From: Hermodice carunculata
Taxonomy: Eukaryota; Annelida; Polychaeta; Eunicida; Amphinomidae
Direction: 5' to 3'
Length of the DNA: 64,000 nt
NCBI GenBank assembly: GCA_964020975.1
Contig: OZ026628.1
Span: 63,182,883 to 63,246,882, forward strand
Position numbers and translations under genes: made by a program. Position 1 is the stretch's first letter. Each line of letters opens with the position of its first letter. Positions 1-11,822 of the stretch are shown here, piece by piece. The notes beneath the pieces were generated by a model. It saw only the letters and a program-made list of their open reading frames with translations. It had not been told where the DNA came from and did no database searches.

Positions 1-1382
1 TTATTCAGTCTTACTGCCGAGTTACTGCTTCTTATAGAAAATAGTAATTATGGTGTTTCCATTAATGGCATTAATGTTTCCTCGCCCACAGTAGCAGACG
101 ATATTACTTTGTTATCACTTACTAGAGAAGGGCTGAATAGATGTCTATTTTGTGTATATGAATGCAGTATAAAGTGGCATTTTGAACATAATTAAAAAAA
201 TTGAGCTGTACTTGTAATTAATGAAAGTAAACAAGAGAGAAAGAAACAAAGAAAAATAAGAAAATTTAAAATTGGCTCCAGTGACATTAAAGAGCAGGAT
301 AACTATACACATGTTGTTGTTGATCTCCATGTAGATGGACTGCAAGAAGATAGTATTAATGACAGTATCAGCAGTAGTCGACGTGCCCTATATGCTTTAA
401 CAGGGTTGGGTGTCCGCAAGGGTTGAATCAACCCTTTGACTTTCAAGAATTTACAGGTCAATATGTTTACCGATTATGTTGTATGGAAGTGAGTTATGGA
501 TTCTCTCAAATCGGCAGATGAATTTACTCGGTGTTGCACACACACATGCGGCGAGACGTGTTCAAAGTCTCCCCAAGAAATCAGCAAATGCTGGAGTGTT
601 AAGTTCCCTGGGTTGGTATACAGTTGAGGGCGAAATTGCATTAAAACAGTTAACCTTTTGCGGTAATTTGTTGAGATTAACTGCCTGTGCGAGGGAAAGA
701 AATCTGTTAGTGACACATCTATATAAATTTAGGTATGGGTCACTTTGTTTATCACATTGTGTATCTGGAAGTATAGTACGGGTCCTAATCAAGTTTGACC
801 TTTATGAACGTGTTTTTGAGCTACTCAACAGTGGGTCGGTATTCCCTAGCAAAAGTGTATGGAAACAATCAATTAGAAACAAAATATTCCAAGACGACAG
901 GAGAACATGGGAAATTGCAATGCAGCTAAACACGAAATGAGACATTTTTAGGCATGTCATAGAAAAAAATAGGACCATCTCGGTGGTGGTTGCTGGCGCG
1001 TGATGAGCCAGGGCTTCTGGGATGTGTCACTCTTATGGTTAAACTCATTTCTGGAGAACACATATTAAAAATAAATTCTGGTAGAATGGAGCAGATAGCC
1101 CGAGAGCAGAGATTATGCGACATGTGTGAACAAAGAGAAATAGATCCTAGACACTTTACCTTAATTTGTGACAGATACCATTATATTAGAGTAAGGATGT
1201 TTACAGAAGTAAAGAATATTTTTCTAGGTTTTGAACGCCTGGATGTAGATCAACAGCTCTATGTAATATATGGCGGTACTCGTGGAGACCTCACTAGTTT
1301 GCAGCAATTTAAGATCATGAAAATTACATGCACCTACGTTTCATATATGTACAAATTTCCAACAGCCAATACCGTAAATTGA
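1..1382 (+). pseudogene. LINE reverse transcriptase C-terminal half, broken
   Basis: This is the remnant of the LINE polyprotein. Bases 1-194 read as RT ending in VYECSIKWHFEHN and a stop. The 200-475 stretch keeps LINE-like peptide (for example KEQDNYTHVVVDLHVDGL) in another frame. Bases 476-940 encode the post-RT region, with LYGSELWILSNRQMNLLGV, ARRVQSLPKK and LGWYTVEGEIALKQLTF, a pattern familiar from marine-invertebrate LINEs. Bases 990-1382 encode the C-terminal segment with the CxxC...HxxxxC motif. Frame changes near 195, 430 and 945 and several stops make it non-functional. The copy at 12124-12666 matches the 476-940 segment with only scattered changes. Confidence 0.8.
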
Positions 1383-1477
1383 TGTAAAACTAGGAAAACA
1401 TAGAGACAGTTAAGGATCAGAGAAAAGAAAGACAGTGATGTTTTGAAATGCTCCAAAGATGTCATCTACCCTAATTT

Positions 1478-1531
1478 TTTTTTTTTTGTTTTTGTTTTTT
1501 TGTTTTTTGTTTTTTTTGTTTTTTTTTTTAA
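1478..1531 (+). repeat. T-rich low-complexity run in LINE 3' UTR
   Basis: This is a run of T interrupted by single G residues, inside the 3' UTR of LINE copy 1. It is simple slippage sequence with no further information. Confidence 0.9.
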
Positions 1532-1725
1532 TGGTTTATGTACATGAGTATTCTCAATTCTACTTTTCTTTGAGTTATACATCTTATTTACCATGACCAT
1601 CTAATGTATTTTGTGCAAGCCTGTATTATATAATAATTGTGCATTGTTCGTCGTTTGACTAAATGTAATGTTATATTCATGTATCTCTTCAGCGAATGGA
1701 GGAAATAAAGAATATACATACATAC

Positions 1726-4700
1726 CTATTACTATGATTTGTTTTAAATGGGGGTTCTACCCCACTTCACGCATATCATATTTCTATTATTTTTCTCAGG
1801 AGTGATCAAAATTTCAAAGACTAGGAGGACTAGTAGTTGTCGTCAATAAACCCCTTATTGCTAAAAATTTAACAAAACATTACACCATATATACACTTTT
1901 TAAAATACGTAGTCACATACCAATAATATTTCATTTATTCAGGTGTTGTACATGTTTCATCTATAGTGTACTAATTTTTTTCTTGAAACTGCCAAAATAT
2001 CAGCAATACGAAGACCACTAGGTTCAGCAGTCCTCCCTCTATGGCTGAAAGTATTAAAACCATTTTAATTAAAAAATTTAGGACAGTATTCATTCACATT
2101 ACTATGATTTGCTTTTAAATAAGGTGCTACCATGCTTCATGCATATCATATTTATATTTTTGGGAAATTATGAAAATGTCAAAAACATGAAGACCAGGAG
2201 TTGTCTCCAATAATTCTCTTATTGCTGAATGCATCAAAACATTGTGCGACATATGCTTTACAATATTTCCATTAGTGTGACTATAAAGTTGTATTTATTC
2301 AAGAGTTATATTGTGCTTCATGCATAGCGTACTCACATTTTTACGGAAATGACCAAAATGTCAGCAATACGAGGACCACTAGGTTTCACGAGTCTACCTT
2401 CTATTGCTGTAATTTTCAAAAACGTTTACACTAAAAGTTTAAGGAAATATTCGTTCATATTATTTTGATTTTTTGGAAGCAGGTGGTGGCACCTGTCATG
2501 GTGATCATACTTACATTATGTGAAAATAATGAAAATTCAACATTAGGAGGACCAGTGGTTATCGCCAATCGACCTCCTATGGCGGAATTTATCAAAACAT
2601 TTACAAAACACACTATAAACGATACACAATAGTAGAACTGTAACCATTTTTCCAAGTTTTGTTCATACTTCATGTATAGCATCCTGAGAGTTTTGGGGAA
2701 ATGACCACAACATCTGCAATAGGAGGACCACTCGGTTTTAGTAGTCGGGTTTCATTTGCTGTGGACATCAATACAATTTTACATTATAATTTTAGACAAG
2801 ATTCATTTATAATACTACGATTTGTTTTAAAAAGGGGTTCTACCCCACTTCACGCAGATCATACATCTATTTTTTTTTTTTTAATGATCAAAATTTAAGA
2901 CCTCGGAGGACAAGTAGTTCAATCATCCCCCTATTCCTAAATCTAACAAAATATTACACATTATATACTTCATGAAATACGTGATCGGATAAGTATTATA
3001 TTTCAATTATTCTGGTGTTCAACATGTTTCTTCATTTAAGTTTTCATTAAAATGAACAAAATATTAGTGATACAAAGACCGCTATGTTACAACAGTCTTC
3101 CTTCTTTGCCTGCAACTATTAACACAAGTTTATCTTTGACATTTTAGGCAATATTCCTTCATATTACTATGATTTGTTTTCTAGAAAGGTGCTTCCATGC
3201 TCCATGCATATCATACTTATATTATTAAGAAATTATGAAAATGTCAACAGCATGAGGACCAGCACTGGCCCCAATCCTCCTCCTATTGATGAATTTATCA
3301 AAACATTGTTCGATATACTTTAACATATTTGCATTAATATGACTATAAGGTTTTATTTATTTAGGGGCTGAACATGCTTCATACATAGCTCACTCGCATT
3401 TTCTTGTAAATGACCAAAATATGAGCAATAGCAAGACCACTAGGTTTCGAGAGTCTACCTTGTATTGCTGTAATTATCAAAACAGTGTACATTATAATTC
3501 ATATTATTATGATTTTGGGAAGCAGGTGGTTGCATGTGTCATGCTTAACATACTTTTATTTTTTGGTAATGATAAAAGAATTCAAGGAGAACCTCTGGTT
3601 GTCGCCAATCGTCCTCCTATGGCCGAACTTATCGAAACAGTTTACAAAACACTAGAAACAATACACAATCGTTTACTTATAGCCTTTTTTTAAATTCAGG
3701 TTTTGTTTATACTTCATGCATAGCATACTCAGAGTTTTGAGGAAATAACTAAAATATCTGCAATGGGAGGACCACTAGGTTTTAGCAGTCGGGTTTCTAT
3801 TGTTGGAGATATTAATACAATTTTATATCATAAGTTTTAGACAAGATTCATTTGTATTACTATGATTTGTTTTCAACAGGTTTTAACCCACTTCATGCCT
3901 GTCATACTTCTATGTTTTTGGGAGTGATCAAAATTTGAAAACTGGGAGGACAAGATGTTGTCCTGAATCACCCCCCTTTTACTGGATCTAACAGCACATT
4001 ACAGAATATATATTTTATGGAATGCACATTCGCATATCTACCATGTTTAGTTTATTCCAGTGTTGAACATGTTTCATCTTTAATTTGCTAGGTTTTCCTT
4101 GAAATGACCAAAATATCAGCAATACAAAAACTGCCAAGTGCAAGAGTTTTCGCTCTATCGCTGCAGGTATTAAAACAATTTCACTTAAAAAATTTTAGAC
4201 AATGTTCCTTCATATTACTTTGATTTTGTTTTTGAAAAGGTGCTACCACGCTTCATGATATCATACTTATATTTTGGGGGAAATAATGAAACTGTCAACA
4301 ACATGAGCACCAGTACTTGTCACCAATCCTCCTCGTATTGCTAAATTTTTCAAAACATCGTACATGATATATACTTTAAAATATTTGCAATATTATGTCA
4401 ATAAACTTTTATATATTTAGAGGTTGAACATGCTCCACGCATAGCGTACTTACATTTTTAAGGAAATGACCAAAATATCAGCAATGGGACGACCACTAAA
4501 TTTTAATAGTCGGATTTCAATTTCTGGAGTTATCAATACATTTTACATTATAACTTTTGGACGACATTCATTTGTATCACCATGATTTGTTTTAAAAAGG
4601 TTCTACAGCACCTCACACATATCAGACTTCTAGGAGGGGTTTTTGGGAGGGGGGGGGTAATTAGAATTTAAGGACTAGGAGGACAAGTGGTTGTCGTCAA

Positions 4701-6325
4701 TGACCTTCTGTTCTTGAATACACAAACATTATGCAATGTATACTTTACGAAATACACAATCGCATATCTACAATATTCCATTCATTCTGGTGTTGAACAT
4801 GTTTCATGTCTAGTGTTGTAAGTTTTCCTTGAAATGGTCAAAATATCAGCAATACAAAGACCACTAGGTTCAACAGTTTTCCCTCTATGGCAGCAAGTAT
4901 TAAAACAATTTTATTTTAAAAACTTTAGACAACATTCCTTCATTTTACTACGATTCGGTTTTTAAAAAGGTGTTACCAAGCTTCACTCATATTACACTTA
5001 TATTTTGGGGGAAATTTTGAAAATATCAACAACATGAGGAGTAGTAATTGTTGCCAGTCCTCCTCCTTTTGCTGAAATTATCAATATATTGTACGATAAA
5101 TACTTTAATATATTTGCATTAGTATGACCATTACCTTTTATTTATTCAGGGGTTGCACAAGCTTCATGCATATCGTACTCACATTTTTAAGGAGATGACC
5201 AAATTATCAGAAATAGGAGGCCCACTAGCTTTCAAGAGTCTACCTTGTATTGCTGTAATTATCAAAACAGTTTGCATTAAATTTTTTAGAAAATTTTCAT
5301 TTATATTATTATGATTTTTGGGAAACTGTTGGTATCATGTGTCATGCTAATCATATTTTTTTTTGTGGATATTATTAAACGTTCTACAATAAGAGTACCA
5401 GTGTTTATCGCCATTCGTCCTCCTATGACAGAATTTTGCACAACATTTTATAAAAACACACTATAAACGACACAGAGCCGTCTAACTGTATCATATCTTT
5501 ATGCAGCTTTTTTTCATAAATCATGCATACCATACTCACAGTTTTTGTGAATCGACCAAAATATCTTCAATAGGAGGACCACTAGGTTTTAGTAGTCGAG
5601 TTTCTGTTGCTGAAGATATCAGTACAATGTTACATTATCAATTTTAGAAAAGATTTAACATTACAGTTATTTGATTTAAAAAGGTTCAATCAAACTTCAC
5701 GCATATCAGACTTCTAGGGTTATTTTTGGAAGTGATCAAAATTTAAAAACTGGCAGGAGAAGTAGATGTCGTCAATCATACCTATTGCTGAATTAAACAA
5801 AACGTAACACAATATATACCTTATAAAATTTGCAATGGCATAACTATTATGTTTCATCTATAGTGTGCTAAGTTTTATTTCAAATGACAAAAATATCAGC
5901 AATACGAGGACCGCTAGGTTACAAGAGTCTACCTTCTATAGCTGTAATTATCAAAACAGTTTACATTATAATTTTTAGAAAATATTCATTCACATTATTA
6001 CGATTTTTGGGAAACAGCTGGTATCATGTGTCATGCTTATCATAATTTTATATTTTGGATATTATAAAAAGTTCTACAATAGGAGTACCAGTGTTTATCG
6101 CCATTCGTCCTCCTATGACAGAATTTTGCGAAACATTTTATAAAAACACACTATAAACGACACAAAGCCGTCTAACTGTATCATTTTTTATTCCGGTTTT
6201 GTTCATAATTCATGCATACCATACTCACAGTTTTGGGTGAAATGACCAAAATATATTCAATAGGAGGACCACTAGGTTTTAGTAGTCGAGTTTGTATTGC
6301 TGAAGATATCAATATAATTTTACAG
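1726..6325 (+). repeat. ~178-bp satellite array, block 1 (plus orientation)
   Basis: About 26 diverged tandem monomers of roughly 175-180 bp. Each has a core beginning near (A)ATAGGAGGACCA. Monomer types recur in the order D-E-F-A-B-C; for example type C cores lie near 2721 and 3765, and type A cores near 2365 and 3428, giving a six-monomer period of about 1.04-1.06 kb. A few monomers are missing or hybrid (near 4475 and 5900). The block is more diverged than the long block at 19.5-45.5 kb, and no long superunit is visible in it. Short open frames here are by-products of the repeat. The array stops near 6325, inside a type C monomer, where unrelated sequence begins. Confidence 0.9.
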
Positions 6326-6677
6326 AAACTATGTGAATCTTACTTACTTTTAGAAAAAATTTAATGAATTTTAACTATTTTAATACGAAATTCAGTGAAT
6401 TTAATAATTTTATCAGATATGTGATTATATGCATCCGCTTGTTGTTTCGAAAATAGGTTTTATCAAAAATATATATTTGAATATTGGGAAATGTTACCTG
6501 GTATATTACAAAGAACGTCATGTGTGCTCTTTGCTCAATTCCATCTGAAGCCCGATTGAACTGATATTGATATGCGATCTTGCAAACTATAGCATCATCT
6601 ATCATAGCATCTCGATTGATTGAAGGCGTATTTATGATACAAAGCTGTTGATATACATAAATAATGTTTAAGATAGT
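6326..6677. other. AT-rich sequence, nothing recognised
   Basis: Non-satellite AT-rich DNA between satellite block 1 and a LINE scrap. A 104-codon minus-strand open frame here (6375-6689) has no recognisable features and runs antisense into the LINE scrap, so I do not call it a gene. Confidence 0.5.
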
Positions 6678-6818
6678 GGTGTACCCCAAAGATCAATCTT
6701 GGGCCCGCTTTTGTTCACAATTTATGTAAATGACATGGAAAATAGTATGAACTGTGATCTTTATCTCTATGCAGACGACTCGGCACTCGTGGTTTCCAGT
6801 GTCAGTAATCAACGAAGT
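6678..6818 (+). pseudogene. LINE reverse transcriptase fragment
   Basis: The plus strand reads GVPQRSILGPLLFTIYVND followed by LYLYADDSALVVS. These are the classic GVPQGSxLGPLLF and YADD catalytic motifs of non-LTR reverse transcriptases. Only about 47 codons survive; nothing recognisable as LINE lies on either side. The Gly of GVPQG is Arg here. It is an isolated scrap, and its motifs look closer to Jockey/CR1-type RT than to the LINE at 1-1725, though the overlap is too small to be certain. Confidence 0.85.
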
Positions 6819-7040
6819 TTTTCCCTATTACAAATGCGTTAGATTTTTTTTTTTTAATGCAATATTTAGGAACAATACTTGCTGTTTGAATGTGACCTCA
6901 TAACATTGTAGTACAGTCAATGATATTCATCCAAGCATAATGCTGTTCTGTAATCAATGGATTTTTTCAATTTTTTCCCTATTGCAAATGCATTAATTTT
7001 TTTTAATGCAATATTTAGGCAAAATATCCAACATTATATC
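6819..7040 (+). repeat. ~150-bp direct duplication with T-run
   Basis: The stretch containing CCCTATTACAAATGCG, a T-run and TTAATGCAATATTTAGG near 6825-6872 recurs in diverged form near 6978-7019. This is a local tandem duplication of about 150 bp with no known family. Confidence 0.6.
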
Positions 7041-7257
7041 ATAGGATAAATACAAAAAAAATCACTGAATTTTTTCCTCAGCACTCAATTTTTCTGACAT
7101 GCCAAAGCCACGATCCCCATAGTGGTGAGTGGTTCCGTGTCAGAATCATTTCATTTCAACCAGAAACACCGCTCACGATGGTTTTGATAATTAACGTATA
7201 GGTGTACCCAGTATTACTCCTATGTGAAATGGGCTTTGGTTGTCCAATGTTCAGCTT
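7041..7257. other. Unassigned sequence downstream of the coding relic
   Basis: Short non-coding stretch following, on the minus strand, the stop of the 7258-7755 reading frame. It could be 3' flank or UTR of that relic; no signal decides this. Confidence 0.3.
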
Positions 7258-7755
7258 TTAAGGTGTACGTAGCCTTTGCTGCATAAAGTGATCTTCAATC
7301 AAGTCGCTGTTCTGTTTGTAAATTGTCGCATTGGACAAATCCCGCTCTTTATTCTCGCGGTCAGAGCCAGGGCTGGACTTGCTCTTTCTAGAACGTTGTA
7401 ACTCTGTGGTCAAGTGTGCTAACAATTGCTCTGTGGTCTCCTCCCCAGGATGGGCAGCTATCCAATTTCCGGGAAAAAACCATTGCAGGGACCTCTGAAG
7501 CTTGTGCTCAAAAGCTATCCTGGAATAACATTCCTCCCCTCTTTCCTTATCTGAGGAAACGTCAATAGAGAGTATATCCAAGATAGACAATATTGACTTC
7601 TCTACATTTGACCCCGAGAAAATCAACTCGCCCTTTTTGACCAACTTCTCAAATTTCGTCTGGAATTCAGACAGTAGTTTACGTTCATTTTTTGTATATC
7701 TTTCAAATAGAAGTGAAAACGTTAACTTCTCAGCTTTTGAAGGCATTATCAACAT
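7258..7755 (-). CDS. 165-codon open frame, 3' end of the coding relic
   Basis: This is the longest uninterrupted frame of the 7.26-9.6 kb relic. The predicted peptide starts MLIMPSKAEKLTFSLLFERY and is mostly helical, with charged segments (YTKNERKLLSEFQTKFEKLV), a central hydrophobic patch (SILSILDILSIDV) and a hydrophilic, Ser/Arg-rich tail (RSRKSKSSPGSDRENKER). I see no catalytic motif, signal peptide or membrane segment. The ATG may simply be an internal Met of a longer protein, because protein-like sequence continues upstream in another frame. Function unknown; probably not expressed as a separate gene. Confidence 0.3.
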   Translation of the reverse strand: MLIMPSKAEKLTFSLLFERYTKNERKLLSEFQTKFEKLVKKGELIFSGSNVEKSILSILDILSIDVSSDKERGEECYSRIAFEHKLQRSLQWFFPGNWIAAHPGEETTEQLLAHLTTELQRSRKSKSSPGSDRENKERDLSNATIYKQNSDLIEDHFMQQRLRTP

Positions 7756-9605
7756 GTTAGAAAAAGCCTAAACAGGTATATTGGCTTATCATTGACCCCC
7801 GTGATTGGAAACTTTGTGTAAATCAGGAACCATTCATTGTATATGAACTCTGCACTTGCTCTTGTAAACCCCAGAGATAGACACATCCATCCTCTATCTT
7901 AGTACTGCTGAAGCATATACCAAGAAAATCTGTGTTGTGAGCTTTCACTAGTTAGGGCACCATTTTGGTATTTGAGTAACCAACAGTAATGCATTTTTAC
8001 TGATTTCATACAGTGGGAGATCCCCTTGCTTCTTGTTTGGTTCTAGTAGAATTGGCCCCATTAAGTCCCGAGACCTGGACTGGTAATGGATATGCCTGGA
8101 CAGCAGGGTGGCAAGCTTCCTGTACTGTAGGTGCCGCTGTGCTCAGGCTTGATAATTTAGCTCGTGCAGTATTCAGCTCATTTTGACATATTATTAGTTT
8201 CTTGTTTAATTGAGCTGTATTTGTTTGGAGTGAAACTGTTTCTTTTTTCGAAGTGGCGCACTGTTGTGACAGTTGCCCATGGTCCTTCTGTAGTGCATCA
8301 CATTCTGTCGCCTTCTTGATAATCTCACACTTCTGGATAGTCCTTGTGTTTTTTCAGTTCCTCAAGTTTCGAAAGCGTTTTCGATAATTTTATGTCCAGC
8401 CAGACTAGCTCTAAGATCCTTGGTTTGTGCCTTCAGTTGGCCAAGCTCTGAGACTGGATCATTTTGTTTTCTCCTCAGTGAGTTTCTTATTAACAACGAG
8501 GCTTAAATTTGCTTGTATACTGGTATTTACAAAGCATTCAGACTAATACCGGTTTGTTTGTCATCAGGTGGTGAGTCATTGGAAGTTGAACACAAGTGTT
8601 TTGTGAGGGAGTTATGCACACTGTTTTCTTTTGTCGATGAATCTGGACGCTTTGAGGCCCCAGTGATAGGTGATAGTTCTGCCTGTGTTTGTAGAATACT
8701 AAGTGCATGCAAGGCCAACCTTGCCGCAATTGGGGTGCTGTTAGTTAAAAATGTATTATCTGTCAAGAAGAAAAGGAAGGGGTTGCATAGTCCAAATTTC
8801 CAGAGTCATCTGGGCTTGGCTGTTGGCTATCTTTAGCAGAAGAACATATGGTTATTTCCCTTTCATTATTTTCCCCTTCCTCAGGCATAGTTTTCCAGGA
8901 ATTAGAGTCCATGATATCTACCAGAGTGGCCAGCTTGGGGAAGTCCCTCTCTCGGCCCACAGTTTAACATGTTCGCCCTCAATTAATACCTTGTCAGAAT
9001 CAGTGACTCTAATAGTTATGAAATATTTATGCATGCTAGATCCACTAACAGAGTCTATATATGCTGGAATCCTAATGCCTATGGTGCTTTTATCTTTGGT
9101 ACCTACATTCGCCTGTACCAGTTTGCCTTTTACTGCTGATATCCTGTAATGATGACCCACTGTAATCAGGAAGACTAGCAGTCAGTTTGTGCAAAATAGT
9201 ACATTTTTCTGGTTCCTCATCAATGGCTAGAACACTTAGCTGTCCAGATCTTCCCATGGTGTATTAAAAATCAGCTCTTCACGATTTTCTTTTGTCTGCC
9301 TACGTTGCTTGCGTTTGCTTTGCTGTGCAGCCACCTTAGTCAAGGAGTAAATGTAGTTTGCAGCATGTCAGTCCCACCTTTTAGAATGAGGAGTATTTCC
9401 AAGATGATCAACTGCCATTTTGCTAGAATATTGCTCAGCAAATCTTCCAGTCATAACTTTACGTATCCAATAGTTTATATATGTACATAAATTATCACAC
9501 TAACAGTTTATTCCTGGGTAAGGTGTCCTATTTGCTTGGTGCATACGGTGATGTAAATTTTTCACCAGTCAGGATAATACCTGTAGTAGTTGTCGTTGTC
9601 GCCAT
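7258..9605 (-). pseudogene. Broken coiled-coil-containing coding relic, family unknown
   Basis: On the minus strand, from a plausible ATG at 9605 (MATTTTTTGIILTGEKF) to a stop at 7258, protein-like sequence continues with no large non-coding gap but in changing frames. It is therefore a broken, apparently intronless coding region with at least about five breaks. Recognisable portions include a basic stretch near 9300 (VAAQQSKRKQRRQTKENREE), a segment around 9000-9160 with IGIRIPAYIDSV and HKYFITIRV that faintly recalls a PX-domain start, and acidic, Ser/Pro-rich linkers near 8550-8950. A coiled coil rich in Lys, Gln, Asn and Leu lies near 8010-8330, and an intact 165-codon end at 7258-7755. 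I do not recognise the family. It could be a retrocopy of a host gene or an old mobile-element or viral ORF, and it lies between satellite blocks. Confidence 0.5.
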
Positions 9606-10654
9606 ATTGACCTTTGTTTATGGGACGTGTGATGCAGTTTTCTAGTTTTAGATCTTTACGGGGAGTATAAAACGAGGTTTTCATCAAATTAGACAGTGTC
9701 ATTACCACATCCAAACCATAGTCCTAATGAAACAAACCCAAGTCAATTCCGACCAAAGGCAATGTTCCTTGGTATGTACAGCTGAATCACATAAATTTAT
9801 AGTTCATCTGTACCAGAAAGAGTCGAAAACATATGTGCAAAGGTCCATAGGGTCAAAAAAGCAATGTCTAGTTGTAACATGACAGAATGCAAAAAGTTTT
9901 GTTTAAAATTATAGGCCTATTTTAGTAAATTGGCTTGAACACTTGCATCATAAACGCGCCATGCCGATCCTCTATATGTTTATATTCACAACAGCAGATG
10001 AATTATACCTAAAATATACTAAGTCTTACTCAATTCGGGGGCCAGATTTTAATAAGGGCATACAGAGATTTCAACTAGCCGCCAGTCACATAATGACGTA
10101 TGGAGCTCCAGCAAAAGCTGACAAAGAGTTAATGCTCTATTTGTGTGGAAGAGATCTGGCAGCACCCTGACACCAAGATCATTATTGGTGTGTTTTTGAA
10201 CCAGACAAATAAACAAACTTATGACTTATTTGTCTCCTTTCATAAATAACCTTGTCTTGAATACCCTAAAGTCAGAACTGGTCACTGTCTTGCCATTGTA
10301 CAATTACCATCTCTACTAGAGTCATAGATCCTTCCATTTTTTTAATTTAGCTATATTCAGTGCCATTTATTTGGGAAAAGTAGCACTTCAAAAACCTGGC
10401 AAAATCTCTATCCAAATATATGCAACAGTCTTGGAAACACTGTAGTTGGCAATTTACAGACTATCTCAATTGGGATGCTGAATCAGCCTCTGTTCTGCTG
10501 CCTAATTGGAGATAAATGTTTTCAGACTACATTTAGTTGTTATTGTTGTTATTCATAGGGTAGTAGGACTTAGCATTAAATCACCCAAGCAGTGTCATGT
10601 ACTTAAAATTAGAATGTAGTTTTTCCTATTGAAATGTAACTATGGATAAACAAA
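9606..10654. other. Non-satellite sequence with one unassigned 75-codon frame
   Basis: The interval separates the coding relic from the inverted satellite. A plus-strand frame at 9943-10170 ends in protein-like sequence (RFQLAASHIMTYGAPAKADK, then ELMLYLCGRDLAAP) that resembles a real peptide more than random AT-rich DNA would. I do not recognise it, and the first 40 codons look random. It may be the tail of another mobile-element ORF. Nothing else is recognisable. Confidence 0.3.
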
Positions 10655-11822
10655 AGATCTTGGTTATACGATTGTGTATTTTTCCAAGAATATATTCTAT
10701 AATGTTTTGATAAATTCAGTTATAGAAAGATGATTGGTGACAACTACTGGTCCTCATGTTTTCGAAATGAAATTATAATACAATTGGCAATGAATCACTT
10801 GTTATGTGCACAAATATCCCTATAAAGAATATCTATTATATAATGTTTGATAATTTCCGCCATACAAGGACGTCTAGTGAAACCTAGAGGTTCTCCTTTT
10901 GCTAATAGTTTGTTCATTTCCTAAAATATGTGAGTATGGTGTGCCTGAAGTATATTCAACACCTGAATAAATAAAAAGATCACAGTTATATGATTGCTAA
11001 TTATTTCAACTATATATTGCATAATGTTTTGATAAATTCGGCAATAGGAGGACGATTGGCAACAGCTATTAATCCTCGTATTTTGCAATTTTGATTATTT
11101 CCAAAAAATAAATGTATGATAGCTTGAGGCATGGTAGCACCTGCCTAAAAATCCGTTATAGGAAAGAATATTGTCAAAATATTAACATGTAAATTTGTTT
11201 TGATAATTGCAGCAATAGAAGGCCTACTACTGCAACCTAATAGTCCTCCTATTCCTGATAGTTGGTCATTTCCAAAGTAATTTGAGTAGCTTTGCATGAA
11301 GTATGTTCAACATCTAAATAAAAAAAAGATTATAGTCATAAAATTGCTTATTTTTTAAACTATATATCGTGTAATCTTTTGATAAATTCAGCAAAAGGAT
11401 GAGGATCGGCGACAACAGTTTGTCCTGTAATTTTTAAGTTTAAGTTATTTCCAAAAAGTGGAAGTATGATGCGCAGGGAGGACCGTATCACCTGGTTCAA
11501 ACATTTTGTGTAATATGAATGAATATTGTCTTACCCTGCAATGGAAAAAAAAAAGAAATATGGCATGCTTGATGCATGGCAGTATCTATTTAGGAAACTT
11601 ATAGCTATAAGAATAAATAGAATTCATAAAATTATAGTATGATTTGGTTGAAGCACCTTTTTAAAAACATATGGTTATAAGAATGAATACTGTCTAAAAT
11701 TTGAGTGTAAAATTAAACCGTTTTGATAATTGCAGCATTACAAGGATGCCTGTTGAAACCTAGTGGATGCTTTATTGCTGATTTGGTCATTTCCAAAAAA
11801 TGTGAGTATGCTCTACATCAAG
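10655..11822 (-). repeat. ~178-bp satellite, inverted block
   Basis: About six diverged monomers of the same satellite lie here in the opposite orientation. For instance 10715-10775 is the reverse complement of a type F core, and 11725-11790 that of a type A core. The last monomer is cut sharply at 11822, where LINE copy 2 begins. The opposite orientation relative to 1.7-6.3 and 19.5-45.5 kb means an inversion or an inverted duplication has happened within the satellite domain. Confidence 0.85.

Larger units (their letters stand above)
1..1725 (+). mobile_element. LINE (non-LTR retrotransposon) copy 1, 3' part
   Basis: This is the 3' part of a non-LTR retrotransposon; its 5' part lies outside the window. 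It starts inside the reverse transcriptase, with a catalytic-motif-like VADDITLLS near base 85, and continues through the post-RT region into a C-terminal Cys/His motif (CDMCEQREIDPRHFTLIC). About 340 bases of 3' UTR follow, with a T-rich run at 1478-1531. The element ends with AATAAAG and a short (ACAT)n tail near 1700-1725, the kind of 3' end seen in CR1/L2-type LINEs. Satellite sequence begins immediately after, so the element appears to sit in the satellite array. A second copy of the same family lies at 11823-12663. The clade assignment (CR1/L2/Jockey group) is inference. Confidence 0.85.

Noticed and set aside
8513-9149. Plus-strand frames of 107 and 132 codons.
   Set aside because: They lie antisense to the minus-strand coding relic and lack recognisable motifs.
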